Positions 1-12,851 of a stretch of DNA of 64,000 nt are shown here, piece by piece. Numbering within the stretch: the stretch's first letter is position 1; every line of letters begins with the position of its first letter. The DNA comes from Botryosphaeria dothidea (taxonomy: Eukaryota; Ascomycota; Dothideomycetes; Botryosphaeriales; Botryosphaeriaceae). The position numbers and the translations under genes were made by a program. The notes beneath the pieces were generated by a model. The model did no database searches and was not told the DNA's origin. It worked only from the letters and a program-made list of their open reading frames with translations. The stretch lies in the NCBI GenBank assembly GCA_011503125.2, contig WWBZ02000062.1:1-64000 (forward strand), written 5' to 3'.

Positions 1-144
1 AACCCTAACCCTAACCCTAACCCTAACCCTAACCCTAACCCTAACCCTAACCCTAACCCTAACCCTAACCCTAACCCTAACCCTAACCCTAACCCTAACC
101 CTAACCCTAACCCTAACCCTAACCCTAACCCTAACCCTAACCCT
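1..144. repeat. Telomere repeat array, left chromosome end
   Basis: Twenty-four perfect tandem copies of AACCCT (TTAGGG on the other strand) open the window. TTAGGG is the usual telomere repeat of filamentous ascomycetes and the orientation is right for a left end. The array stops abruptly at 144 and position 145 is already inside retrotransposon pol sequence, with no subtelomeric spacer. Confidence 0.97.
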
Positions 145-3100
145 TTTAGTTATTCGGCTTTAAGAATACCTTACTAGGCCAATTTTCGACTTAGAATAGC
201 TTCTCTATACGCGTCTAGTTCGAATCTATAGTTAGTAAAGAACGGAGATACGTTAGTTAACTCTTATTTAGCGCTGTTATAGGCGAACTATACTATAGGT
301 AGCTATATAGCCTAATCGTCCTATAGGTAGTTAACGAAATAGCGGAGGTACTATTCGAGAGTCCGGTTTATCCGTTCTATTTAACCGTCCGTTTACGGAT
401 ATACGGTTATAGAGAGTTTATTCTTAGCCCTAAGTTAACGTATAAGCGTTTACCAAAATTTAGAACGCATTAGCTTATTCCTATCCGAAACTAGTTCTTC
501 CGGTATTCCGTAATCCGTAAAGATATATCGGAGGAACGTATAGGCTAACTATTCTATATTCGATGCCTCGAGGTAGAGTAAGAAGTAAGCGTACTTCGTA
601 AGTCTATTAATAAAGACTAGGATCGAGTCGTACTTAACTCTAGTAAGCGAATCTCTCGACTATAGTAGCTTCGTAATAAAGTCTAGCGTAACTAATTACT
701 ATAGTCGTTCTAGAACTTCTAGAGGTTATAGTTATCCGTACGGAGCGTGTATCGTAGCTTTGCTTCTAATATAAAGGTTATATTACGAGACTATACGCTA
801 GACTATCTTCCGTAACCCTAGAAAGTAGAAGTTTCGTATAATCCTTTCGGTTATCCTGTCGATGCCCTAATATCTATACGCGGGTACTTCGTATATATCC
901 TTAACTAGTGCTTCTTATAGTCTTACCGGGATATAGATTAATCCTTTAAAGAGAAGCGTTCCTTCCTTATCTCGAGTAATACGCGGGTCGTCCTTAAGCG
1001 CTAAAAGTTCCTACGCGAAGAAGTCCTATACGTATACTTCTTAGATCTTTAGATACTATAGGTTTAACTCGATACGAAGTATTAGGAAAGACGGTCTAGT
1101 AAAAGTAAGCGATCTATCGCTATCTACTGCGAATACTATAGAATACGGCTCGATTCGTCCTTCTATATAGTCTACCCTTCTACTAAGCGCGTTAGCGGCG
1201 GCGTTATCTATATCTTTTCTATATATAATCTTAAAATCGTAGGAGGCTATTTCTTTAGACTAGCGAACCTATCGTCGGTTTAGCTTCTTAGTCGTAGTAA
1301 AGCGCGTAAGGTTTTAATAATCGTAATATACTACTATCTAATAGCTGGCTTCTTTAAGATAGTATCTCTATTACTTAAATACTAAGACGATTACTAAGAG
1401 CTTCTTATCGTAAGTATTATAGTTAAGCTCTACCGGTATGAACTTTCTAGAGTAAAACGCGATTAGGTACTATTTGCCTTAATCGTCAGGCTAGCTAAGA
1501 TATGCTCCGAGGGCGAATCCTAACGTATTAGTTTCTACTTCGATAGGTTTATTAGGATCGTATATCCCTAGAACCGGTGCTTCGTAAAATATCCGTTTAA
1601 GCGATTCGAAGGCTTATTGCTAATCGTCTTTCTATTTAAAGCTATACTTCTTTCGGGTAAGTCGCGTTAAAGGTTCCGTAACCTTTAAATAGTTCTAAAT
1701 AAACTTTCGGTAGAAGTTCGCGAATCTAAGGAAGGACTAAACTTTCTTAATCGTCTTAGGTACTAGCCATTCTCTAATAGAATCCAGTTTCGAGTCGTCT
1801 ATACCGACGTGACCTAGGGTAATAATAAAGCCTAGGAATTCCGTTCTTTAAACGTGCTATTCGCATTTCTCGGGTACGATAGATAGATTCTTTACCTAGA
1901 GGGCTTCTAGGACCTTTCTAATATGCTTCTTATAATCCTCGAGGGTCTCTAAAAAGATAAGAATATCGTCGAGGTAAGCTAAGTAGAAGATATCTAAGTA
2001 TTCGCGTAGCGTATCGTTAACGAGATTTTGGAAGGTTGCTGGCGCGTTGGTAAGCCCGAATAGCATAACCGTATACTCGTAGAGTCCTAGCCTCGTTCTG
2101 AAGGCTATCTTCTATTCTTCCCCTTCTTTAATCCTAACTAGGTAATATCCTTCCCGGAGGTCCAGCTTCGTAAAGTACTTTACTTTCCCTAACTTATCCT
2201 AGAGCTCGTCGATACGTAGGAGCGGATAGCGGTTCTTAATCGTAATATCGTTAAGTTGTCGGTAGTCGACATAGAGGCGTAATTTACCGTTCTTCTTTAG
2301 GATAAAAAGGATTAGATATCCGGCTAATAACGTCGAAGGCCGAATATATCTACGCTCGAGGTTCTTCTCGATATATTCCCTTAAAGCCTCTATTTCCTTT
2401 GCTAATAAGGAGTAGATAGGCTTATAAGCTAGCTTCGTGCCCGGCTTAAGTAGAATCTCGTAGTCCCATGGTTAATGCTTTAGCAAATCTCCCTTTCCTC
2501 TTTCTTAGCAAACGGTTCTTAAGTCCTAGTACTCGCTAGGTACCGTTTCTATTTCCGGTATTAGAGGTTCTCTATATGGATTGTTCCATGTCTCCAAACT
2601 ACCGTGTTGTCCTCTTCTAATCCTCGCGGGATCGTCTCCGCCAATAGGAGTAGGACTGTCCTTATCTCTAAGCCTTTCCCGTACGGCCTTAGCTAATACT
2701 CGTTGTTGCACCGCCCGTAAGGGTTTGATGTACATAAGGCAGACCTGCTGGCCTTGGCGTCTTATACGCTTAAATGCCTCTCCTAAGATCGTCTGGACGT
2801 CGATTTAAGGTTCTGCGGCTACTAATTGCTTACGCGAAGCCTTACTCTTAGCCTTATACCTTTTCCTCGTAGTCCTTCGTGACGTATACTATACTTATTC
2901 GTCGGGAATACTAGACTCGGTTAGTCTTACTCCGCTTAAGGTGCTGCATTTTACCAAGGAGGCGGCGTCTCGTACGCTACTATCCTGGTCCTATCTTACG
3001 CTTCCCTTAAGGTTGCCGTCGATGCTGCCGTCGCTAGGTCTTACGCCATCGTTACTAGAGTCGTAGCTTAATTTAGGGATATCGTTTCGCTTAGTAGGGC

Positions 3101-6100
3101 TTATTTCTATAATAGAGCTATATTTTACTAAGGAGGCTTCGCCACTTGCGTCGCAGTCCTAGTACTAACTTATACTACTATCGGAGTCGCCTATATAGTT
3201 ACTATATTTAGGCCTTATACTAGCTACTTCCCGTATTAATATCGATAGGAGCTTTCGAAGGGTATCTAACAACCTATTCTCCTTCTATAATCCTTATTTT
3301 CGTAGAAGGTCCTCGAGCTTCTCTCGAAAGATAATAGAGTCTCCTTCTCCGAAGTCGAAGATAGGTTTCTATATTCGGATCTAGGGTATACCTAGAATAA
3401 TATCGTGCCTAGGAATATATTAGACGTCGAGGGAAATCCGTTCTTAATAGTTCCCTATCTAGAGGGTTACTTTCTCCGTTTCTATCTTTACCTAGCCTTC
3501 TCCGTAGGCTACCTAGAATCCGTCGAATCTACTAAGGGGATACGGTTCCTATTTCTTACGGTATAGGATATTTATCTTCTATATAAGCTCGTTATAGATA
3601 AAATTTCCGCTTAATCCTATATCGATTAGGATTCTAGTAGGTACTCCGTTGAGTATTCCCTATGTCTTAAACTATTTTTATAGGTTTAGTCCGGTAAGAG
3701 TTTCCGTTTCCGATATGCGCGATACTATATAAAGGGACCTAGACTATAGCCCCGGGGTTAGTCCTATTACCGTAGGACCGTCTAGTTTTTTAGTATAGGG
3801 TAGCCGTAGACTTTACTATATATATAGTCTTCCTATTCGTTAACTTAGAGATATACTTACTTCTAGTTAGTCTATTTATCGGAGTTCTACTTCCTTCGCT
3901 AGTAGACTTTATCCTTTCGCACCTAATATCTAAAGGTTAGTCGATTAAGCTTCTTATCTAGAATCTACTAGAGTATACGATACTAGATCGTTGCCGTACC
4001 GTACTAGTAGAGGATCCGTGCTAGTTCCCGGAGGGAGTCGTAGTCTACTTACTCGCGTGCTAAGGTTCCTTAGTAGTAGCGTTCGACGAGTATCGTTTCT
4101 TTAGTTACCGGAAGTTCGTATTTTTTCCCGTCTTATTTAATTCGGGTTTCCTAAAGGGTGTTCTAACGCCATCCCTAAATAACCGTAAGCGCGATACTTT
4201 TCTAATGCGGAATCTAGATTATTTAGCTAAGATTACCCTATTCGTCCCGTAGGTAGTTGCTAATACCGTATCTTTTAGCGAGAACTTCTAACGAGACGAG
4301 GGTGTCTAGTTTATCCGATAGTATAGGTGCATTATCTAACTGCGTTTTACTAGTACTCTCGTATAGTTCTCCTATTTCGCTGTTAATAAGTTCGTCGTCT
4401 AAAGGGAAACTATCGATAATATCGTCGGTTTCGATAACTTCTTCGTTCCTAGTTATTATACCGAAGTTTCGAGGTTCGTAGGGGTACTATCTAGAGATAT
4501 TCTTACTAGTTTAATGCGTCTAATAGCCGTTATCGTAATAGGCTATCTAGTATAGCGTATCGTAGGTTATCTTAGCGAGATGTAACCGACGCTTTACGCT
4601 AAGCGCTCGAAGTCTACTTATTATTCTTCTTGCTACGAGGGTTCTACGGATACTTAGGAGAGAAGTATTTATTACTACCGTAGGTAATATAGAGTCGATT
4701 CTTATAGCGCTGTTTCTGCTTATCCGTCTAGTTCGGGTTAGGTTCTTTAGGCTTCTTATTATTATAATCCTTATTACCCTTCTTAGAATCCTATCTATTA
4801 GCCGCGTCGAGGGCTATAGCGTCTCCGCCTTCGAGGGTTGTTCTTTCCCGGCGTGGCTTCGAGGTATTAGATTGTCGAGAACCTATCTTCTATTCGTATA
4901 TGCGACCGTCGATCTAAGACGCAAGGTCTACTATCTTCTAAAAGGTAGATAGGTATTTATAAGTAATTATATTCTTCTTAACTTCGTTCTTTAGGCCCTT
5001 ATAGAAGAGGTCGCGGAAAGTCTCGTCTAACTATTTAAGGTAGGCTATAAGCTGCTGAAACTTAGTTGCGTAGATAGCTATAGATCCTATCTATCTAACG
5101 GTCATAATATCGTTAGAGGCTTTACGGACTTCGTCCCGATCGTTAAAAGTGGCTCTAAGGTTGTCTGCGAATCCCGTGTAGGTGTCGAAGATTTCCTTAG
5201 TCTTTACCCGTCTCTTTTCGAGAGAGTATTTATTAGCTAGGTGGTCGCGAAGGTATGGTTCTATCTATGCCTCTGCCGTTCCTCTAAGGTAGGTTAATAC
5301 GAAGAGTACTTCCTCGGCGTCGTTATCGAATTATACTTAGTTAAACTAGGAGGTAGCGTTGCATCTAGAGTAGGAAGGATTAGAGCTTCTTCCTATCCCT
5401 ATCGAACTTCTCAGGGTACCGCTACTTTAACCTTAGTAGCGCTCCGTTTTAGTCTAGTGCGCTAGTAGGCGCTCGATCTAGGCTTTTTATTCCTAAACAA
5501 GTGCCTAGAGTTCTTCTCGAGTAGGCTCTGTTTACAGCGCGGGCGGAGCACGCCCCTAAGCACCCTTAGCGCGACCCTCTATTGGGTCGACATCTATCTG
5601 AGATCCCGGTGCCATCGTATGCTTTCCCTAAACGCGTTAGGCGGGGTGATACTTAACCTGATGAACTCGTTTCTAAAAAGGTCCCTCTCCTTGCAAGGAT
5701 GGTGGTCAAAGTGTAACGAGCGGGCCTCTACCTCTAAGGATCTAAATACTAAAGAGGGTGGAAACCTATCGAAGGGTTTTCCTTGAGTAGGTATAAGAAG
5801 AGGTACGTGAGGAACGAGTAGACGACTGAAGACTAAGCACTGCGTGCGAAGGCCTTGTTACCAATAGAGTCTAAATTCTATTACGAAGTTCTATTATTAA
5901 AGTTAACCACGAAGGTTAAAGCTATCTAAGGAGTATAGTTTATATATACGTAGGAGATTATCTATAATCTATGTGCTTAGTTAATAGAGCGCGATTAGTT
6001 GGCCTTGGCAACTGATCGAGGGTTGCTAACTGAGCGTACCAGCTCAGTTAGCTCTATCTGCTCAGTTGGCCTTGGCAACTGAGCGGGTGGGTCCAACTGA

Positions 6101-6203
6101 TCGCGAGAGTCACGTGACCTCGGATCCTTATGACTCCGACTTCTGTTGTTCCCTGCGGGGCTGATCCTCAACTTCCTCAACCTGTGGAGGCTGCGCCGTA
6201 ACA
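145..6203 (-). mobile_element. Gypsy-1: RIP-degraded, telomere-truncated Ty3/gypsy chromovirus
   Basis: The whole interval is a reverse-orientation, mutated relative of the intact chromovirus at 27,933-35,946. The LTR is at 5712-6203, a gag start region lies near 5615, the frameshift heptamer is at 3785-3791 (reverse strand), and protease, RT and integrase follow toward the telomere. A surviving pol stretch is open on the minus strand at 2526-2735. Differences from the intact copy are mostly C-to-T and G-to-A at CpA/TpG, as expected of RIP, and create many stops. The element ends at 145, matching about position 34,015 of the intact copy, between the integrase core and the chromodomain. The 3' part and 3' LTR are missing. 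It can make no protein. Confidence 0.93.
5712..6203 (-). repeat. 5' LTR of Gypsy-1
   Basis: Read on the minus strand it begins TGTTACGGCGCAGCC and ends at GCTCGTTACA, matching the 478-bp LTRs of the intact element; it is 492 bp. Positions 5995-6203 are hardly mutated while the rest is strongly RIPed. The U3 part holds an inverted repeat with an 11-bp stem (6025-6035 with 6042-6052) and a direct repeat of GGCCTTGGCAACTGA at 6001 and 6069. Its outer end abuts LINE sequence at 6204, so the element inserted into the LINE. Confidence 0.88.
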
Positions 6204-9200
6204 AGGAGCCGGCCAAGAGAGGGCCAGGCAGGCCAAGGGACCTGAGCCGCCCCCCGCCTCCTAACCAAATGCGGTTTACCGGACTTAACAGCTCCCAGCA
6301 TGCCTCGGGGGAGGAGCCCGCGGGAACTTCCTCCGCCTCGCAGCCCACACCACCGACTCTCTCGCAGCCTAACTTAGAGATAGAAGAAAGTCAATATTAG
6401 ATACAGGCGCTTTCTCTATCGTATAGTATAACGTCTATAAGAGCAAGGATAGGGTAATACTCCCGCTCTTTAAGGAGGTGGACCCAAAAATCCACTATAT
6501 CCTGGCTATCCAGGAACCCTAGAGGAATCCGAGGGTAAAGATAATAGCAAGACACCCTGCCTACTATATAGTTTTCCCTTAGGAGGGGACGGCAAGAACC
6601 TGCTTCTTTATAAGCAAGGCTATTACCCCCGACTCCTAGTAAGCAATAGTCCACTCACCAGATCTTATTATACTATCCCTTACTACTAAGACACGTATAA
6701 TCTATATTTATAACTGCTATAATCCCCCGCTAGCCTCTTATACTAGTATAGCGCTAGAAACCCTATCTCTTCTACCGGAAGTTCTTAGAAAACCAGGGGA
6801 GTATATCCTCCTAGAGGACTTTAACCTCTACCATCCTATCTAGGGAGGTATAACCTCCCTAATATACTATACCCTAGCGGATAACCTAATTAAGATAGCT
6901 ACCGTAGCTAATCTTAACCTAGCCCTTCTAAGGGGCACTATTACTAGACGAGATAGTAGCAGCGAGAGTACTCTAGACCTTATCTTTATATTACGGTAGC
7001 TAGAGGAGAGAATCCTTAGCTGTAGAGTTAGCTAGGAGCTCGAATTATCCTCTAACCACCTACCTATCCTTACTATACTTAATTTTTCTCCTACCCCCGT
7101 AGAACTACGCCCTCTAAGGCCCTAGTAGAAGAAAGTAGACTAGAAGAGAACTAATAATATACTCCAATTAAAGCTCGAACACCTTAAAGCAGCCCCTCTT
7201 AATACTAAAGCAGACCTAGATTACTTTACTATACTACTCTAGGAGGCTATCTAAAGGACAATCTAGGAGACCATCCTAGTAGCGAGACCCTCGCCCTAGG
7301 CCTCTATATAATAGACAAAGGAGTATTCGGACCTAGTGCACTAGACTAGAGTAGCTAGAAGGAAGTGGACGGCCATAGGGAGGGAGGAGGACTAGGTAGT
7401 ATACTAAACTATTGCTAATAGCAAGAAGAGGTAGATTAGAAGAGATAGAATAAAAGCATGGCGCAGAATAGTAGCTAAGATTACTTCGGACCCATCTATA
7501 CTCTGGAAGCTCTTAAAGTAGGCAAGAATAAGGGTACTGGAACCTCCAGCCCCACCTTAGTTCCTACCCCTCTAGGGAGCAGATAAATAACTATATTACG
7601 ACAACTAGTCTAAGGCAGAAATCCTTACCAACTAGTTCTTCCCACCTCCTAGGGCTACCGACCTCTTAGATCTAGATGGGTGTATATACCCAGTGCTAGT
7701 AGAGATTCCCTAAGACCTTACTGAAGAGCAGGTCCTCCACACCATTAAGAAGCTTCTCCTAGACAAGGTACCAGGCCCAGATAAGATCACCAATAGGTTC
7801 CTAAAGCAATGCGCTGAGACACTAAGGGGACCCCTTACCAGGCTCTTCCAGGGATGCCTCGCACTTAGATACCACCCTAGGTAGTTCAAAAGCTCTATTA
7901 CCGTAGTCCTTAGGAAACCACAGAGGGACGACTATACTAAAGCCAAGTCATTTAGGCCGATTACTTTACTTAATACGCTAGGGAAGCTACTTAAGAGGAT
8001 TATAGTAGATAGAATCTCCCAGGCTACTAAAGTATACGGCCTACTCCCTAATATATAGATAGGAGCTAGGAGAAATAGATCCGCAGTAGCAGCTCTTGAC
8101 CTGCTTACAGAACAGATCTATACTATCTAGGCATAAGACCCAGGGCTAGTAGCTTTAGTCCTTAGCCTAGATATCTCGGGAGTATATAACCACGTATCTT
8201 ATAGAAGGCTTCTCTACAATATAAGGATGGCAAAACTCCTAAAATAGGTAGAAAGATTTACCCGATCCTTTCTATAGGACCGTACTACTTAGCTATCCTT
8301 CGGAGACTTTACTAGTCTACTAATCTAGACCTTAACCGGGATTCCCTAGGGATCCTTACTATCGCCGATACTCTACCTATTCTTTGCTTCTAACCTACTT
8401 ATATAGCTACGTAGGGGTAATACCTTCCCCCTTAGATTCGTCGATAATACTAATATTCTAACCTTTAGTAGATCTATAGAATAGAACTATAGGATACTAG
8501 AGGGAGCATATTAAATTTGCGAGTACTAGGCAGCTACCTACGGGTTAGCTTTCTCGCCCGATAAGTATCACCTTATTTATTTTATAAGGAAACTAAGGAG
8601 ATTTAATATGGCAGTAGGGATCCGTATCCCTGGATTTACTAGATGCCTAGAGCCTATAATTAAGATTCTAGGAGTCCACGTAGACAACAAGCTTAGATAG
8701 GAACTCTATATTAGGGAAACAGGAGCTAAGGCAATTAAATAGTATATATCTCTCTCTAGACTCGCAGCGTCTACCTAGGGGGCCTCATTTACTAAAGCCC
8801 GTTATATCTATGCGGCCGTGGTAAGGCTAGTCCTTACCTACGGCTGTGGGGTATAGTATACCCTAGAGGGAATCCCAGGGTGGAGAAAAATAACTATCTA
8901 GCCACTAAAGAAGATCCAAAACTAGTACCTACGCACTATCTTAGGGGCGTATAAGTTAACTAGCATATAAACCTTAGAGTATAAGATAGGGATTCCCCTA
9001 CTCTTACTACACCTAGACGAACTAGCACTAGCCTAGGCTATTAGAGCTAGGGATAGCCTAGTCGCGGTAGTAGTAGAGGAAACTTACTAGAGTATTAAAT
9101 AGATAGCTCGGGCTACTCTAAGTACTAGAGGCGCCACTAGCCCTGCTAGAAGAACCCTGCTTAGAAAAAAGGCAAACTCACTCCTTAACTACTACCCCTC

Positions 9201-9985
9201 TACCTACCAGAGTCTCCCGGAGCGAACGAAGCTACGTATAGTATATAGGAATAAGTAGAAGGAGAGATAGATAAAGTCTACTAGCCAGGGAAGATAAGAC
9301 AAGCTAGTAGCCCAAAGCACATAGTAGAACCCAAAAATCAGACAAATCCATAGCGAACTATCTAAGCCACAGAGTACACTCGCCACCCTACTACGTATAG
9401 AGTATATTAGACTAGAGGACTTCCTCTTAAGGCGCAAGGTGCCAGGGTACCCTAGTCCTACCTGTCTATACGGCTAGCATAGACAAACCCCAAAGCATAT
9501 CCTCCTCTTCTACCCCCACTTCTAATAGGGCAGGGCATAGATGCTCTAAAGGGCAGGGACCACGGACTACTACTCCCTCCTCTCAATAAAGAAGGGGATC
9601 AAAGCAGCAATAGACTGGTTCTTACGCCTAGGGCTGCTTAAGCAATTCAGCCTGGCAAGGGAACTAATATAGGAAGATAACCAGGAAGAGGAACTAGGAG
9701 GACAACTAGGACCACCAGGACCACTAGGACCCGGACAACTACGAGGATAAGGACTGAAGAGATAGGTCTAGCAGGTGAATGTAGGGCTGCTATAGCAGCC
9801 GCTACTGGTAAGAAGGAAAAACAAGAACTAGTATAGGATAGCATGCCCAGAGAGAGAGGAGGGGTTTTTGCCAGGCGAAAAGGTTTTCCCCCTCGTGTAA
9901 AATAACTATAGATAGCCAGCCCCGCATGGACCCGTAAGGGAGCTATATCGGGAAGAAATGAATTTATCTATCTATCTATCTATAG
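6204..9985 (+). mobile_element. Tad-like non-LTR retrotransposon (LINE), RIP-degraded
   Basis: Translation with interrupting stops gives an endonuclease-like region at about 6400-7130 (DFN and SSNHLPI motifs), then reverse transcriptase. RT stretches include SFRPITLLNTLGKLLKRI near 7950 and FVDNTNI near 8435. The latter is the FVDD catalytic box with the second Asp changed to Asn, as RIP would do. A Cys/His knuckle-like stretch lies near 9460. The first 190 bp (6204-6390) are nearly un-mutated and may be the end of ORF1. The 3' end is a short (TATC)n run at 9964-9985, typical of LINE tails. The element has many stops and is dead. The 5' end is cut by Gypsy-1. Confidence 0.85.
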
Positions 9986-12358
9986 GTTTTCCCCTTATTG
10001 GGCGACCGTAATGCTTCTGATTAGTCCTCTAGGGGCAGTCTCCTCCGACTAGCTTTGGGATATTGTTATCCTCCGGGTAGAGGCCCCGTCTTATTCGTGC
10101 TATAATTTTCTGCTCGATTTCCCTACTTGGCTTCAGGTAGAGCGTGTATACTCCTTCTTCCCGGCGTCTTATGCGTTAGACTACTGCGTAGGAGATTTCT
10201 TTGACGTCTACGGGGTCGTTGCGACTCTAGCGGCTCTGGCGTTCCTAGCTCTAGTTTTCTAACTTCTAGCTCTGGCTCTGGCTACTCTTATCCGTAGGTG
10301 TTCTCCTAGCGGTGGCTAGGTGTTTAGCGCATTCCTTATTCGGAAAGGCAACGGTTCTTTCTTTCCATTTAATATAAGGTTCGTGGGCTTTAAACCACGG
10401 GATTCCTAGGATAATGTCATGCCCTAGTATGGAGGTCACGTCCAATGTGATCTTCTCTATATGTTTCCCGATAGTAAGCTTTACGGGTTCGGTCTCGACC
10501 CGTATCTATCCCTTGTCGTAGGAGGAGGCTAATCCGTCTACCGTTCGCAGCGGGTATAGTCGGTTCTTTCTTATTAGGCTAATATTGCTTTTAGTAGCGA
10601 AGGTATAGCTAATGAAGTTACCCTCTGCTCCGCTGTTAAGCATTACTATTACGGTTCTTCCGTAAATAGTTACTGGTATCCTAAGTACTTTTCCTAAAGC
10701 GTATATGCCGTTCGATGTACGTGAAACCTAATTAAGGGACCTAGGTTGCGGCCCCTGCGAATGTCCCATGTTTGCAGGGCCGTCTAGTTTTTTGACGATG
10801 TATAGCGTAGGTCCCTAGGTGCGTTATAGATCCCATAGGTAGCCGGCGTTACGGGCTAAATGTCTTCGTTAGCGGGGAAGACGTAGGGTACCCGTGCTTT
10901 TATCAGTTCTTGGCTAATATATTCGTCCCATTCCTCCAAGGAGAAGGTAGCGTTCTTCCACTAAGTCCACTAGCCGCGCCGAATACGGCGTCTCTAGTAA
11001 ATCTGATTTTCCTTAACCCGGTACTGGAAGATCGGCATATTATACTTGCCCCGGGGAACCTAGTATAGCGTGTCCTTATGCCGTGTTGCGGTCCCGTAGC
11101 GACAGAGTATACGTGCTATATTTCGTAGGTGTTGCCTGTCTTCCTCCTATTGGGCGCCGCGAGCTTTATCTCGTAGCTAGGCGGCTATCTCCTCGGCTGT
11201 ATGGATAGGGGCTTCTCTCCAGGGGTACCATTAGTTATCTTAGTAGAATCGGGAACTAAGCTTCCCGTTATCCATTTAGTATTGCTACGTAGGAAGATTC
11301 ATCCTTGGCGCCGGTGTCTAGGTAATCATAGGCGTTAGGCTAGGTTCTACGCGTCTTATGTCTCCGTATTAGCTTAGGTGTTCCATAATTCGCGAGAGCA
11401 TGGCTTGGTCCTGCTATTATTCGGTGCTTCCTGCCTCGCTAGATTCTAGGGTACTATTATAGAGCTCGCCCGTATCGCTATTAACTAGCTCGTCGTTATA
11501 CGGGAGGTCATCGATTAGGTCGTCGATTTCTAACACTTCCTCGTTACGAGTTGCCAGGTTTAGTTATCGGGGCTCAGAAGGGTACCATCCGGTAGCGTCC
11601 TTATTACTCTTATAGGTTTAGCAGCTATCGTTAAAGCAGGCAGTCCAGCTAAGTGCTGCGTGATTAACTTCTCTACTCATTATAGACGCCGAGCGAGGCT
11701 CTTCTTCGTCTTGCGCGGTTATTTCGGCGGCCGCGGCGGTCTTGCTTTTTCCATTCCTTTGTAAACAGCGGTGTCCGGGTTCCTATTTAGTAGTGCAGCG
11801 AGTGTATAGTCCCTTACTATAGAGGTCCTTTTCTTCTTAGGTCCATTAGCGTCGACCTCGCTTCCCTTTTTTGCCTTATTCTCCCTTTTCGGCGGCGTCG
11901 AGTTCTATAGCGTCGCCTCCTTCTTAGGTGTAGCGAGGGCGCCTTAATTCGGACGTATTAGCATAATACCCTTTTTTATCGAACTATCTCTCTAAGCGAC
12001 GCTTGTCCATAAGCACGGCTAGCTTAATTATGTCGTTAAGAGTTTCCGGTTCTTCGTGGTAGGTTATGGCTTTCTTAATTTCGTCCTTTAGCCCTTAGTA
12101 GTAGAAAGTACGTAGGGTAAGGTCGGAGTGTCCTTCAGCGGTGTAGGCTGCGTCTTAGAACCTAGCGGTATAGTCCTGGACTATTCCCTTTTGTTTAAGG
12201 CTCATGAGGGTACGTGTGGCTAAGCGAGTTTCGTCGATACCGCTGAAGGCTCCCTTGAGTTGCTTCGTAAAGTTGCGGTAGTCGCTGAAGACGACCGTGG
12301 TGGTCTCGGACCATAGGTACTAGGGCTTTTCTTAATATTCGCGCTTAAAGGGGCGGAA

Positions 12359-12631
12359 CTACTGCTTAGCCGATCCCCTAAGGTAGGTGCTTGCGTATAG
12401 GACTTGGTCGGCGGGGCTGGCGAAGTCGCCTCGGGTGAAGTGGATATAGTCGTCCAACTGTATAATAAAAGCTTGGGTCTTTTTCCGGTCGCCGTAGTAG
12501 AGGTCGGGCTTAGGGACCTTGACCTTAGTTGCTGGCGGTGGGCGAGGGACCTGGTTAAGCTGGTTGCGTAGGACTGCGTTTTCGTTGCGGAGCTCCAAGA
12601 TCATGTTGAGGAGTTGCTCGTTGGTGGGCAT
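12359..12631 (-). pseudogene. gag N-terminal remnant of Gypsy-3
   Basis: A 90-residue open stretch begins with a leucine-rich amphipathic segment and contains ATKVKVPKPDLYYGDRKK and LYASTYLRG. These match the same region of the intact Gag (ATKVKVAAPEKFDGDRKK, LFASTYLRG). The frame then closes at a TAG where RIP has probably converted a Trp codon. It is the best preserved coding piece of Gypsy-3. Confidence 0.8.
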
Positions 12632-12851
12632 GGCCGGGGCTTGATTTCCGGTCTACGTGCCCTGTTATTGTGCTTGTTGTGGCTGCTGTTGCGGACCAGG
12701 CGCTTAAGGCGCTTCCGGAGCTAGTCCGTTGCTTTGTACGTCCGCTATGCTGGCCGTAGACATTGTAATTAGCAGTGTAGGGTGATACTACCTTGTACTT
12801 GAGTGTCCCTATCCTCGGAACTGCCCTCCCTTGCAAGGATGGTGGTCAAAG

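Noticed and set aside
4257..4481. 74-codon plus-strand ORF (and a similar minus-strand one at 17,691-17,915)
   Set aside because: Both are the reverse-strand reading of the same gag segment in dead gypsy copies; kept open by chance of RIP, not a gene.
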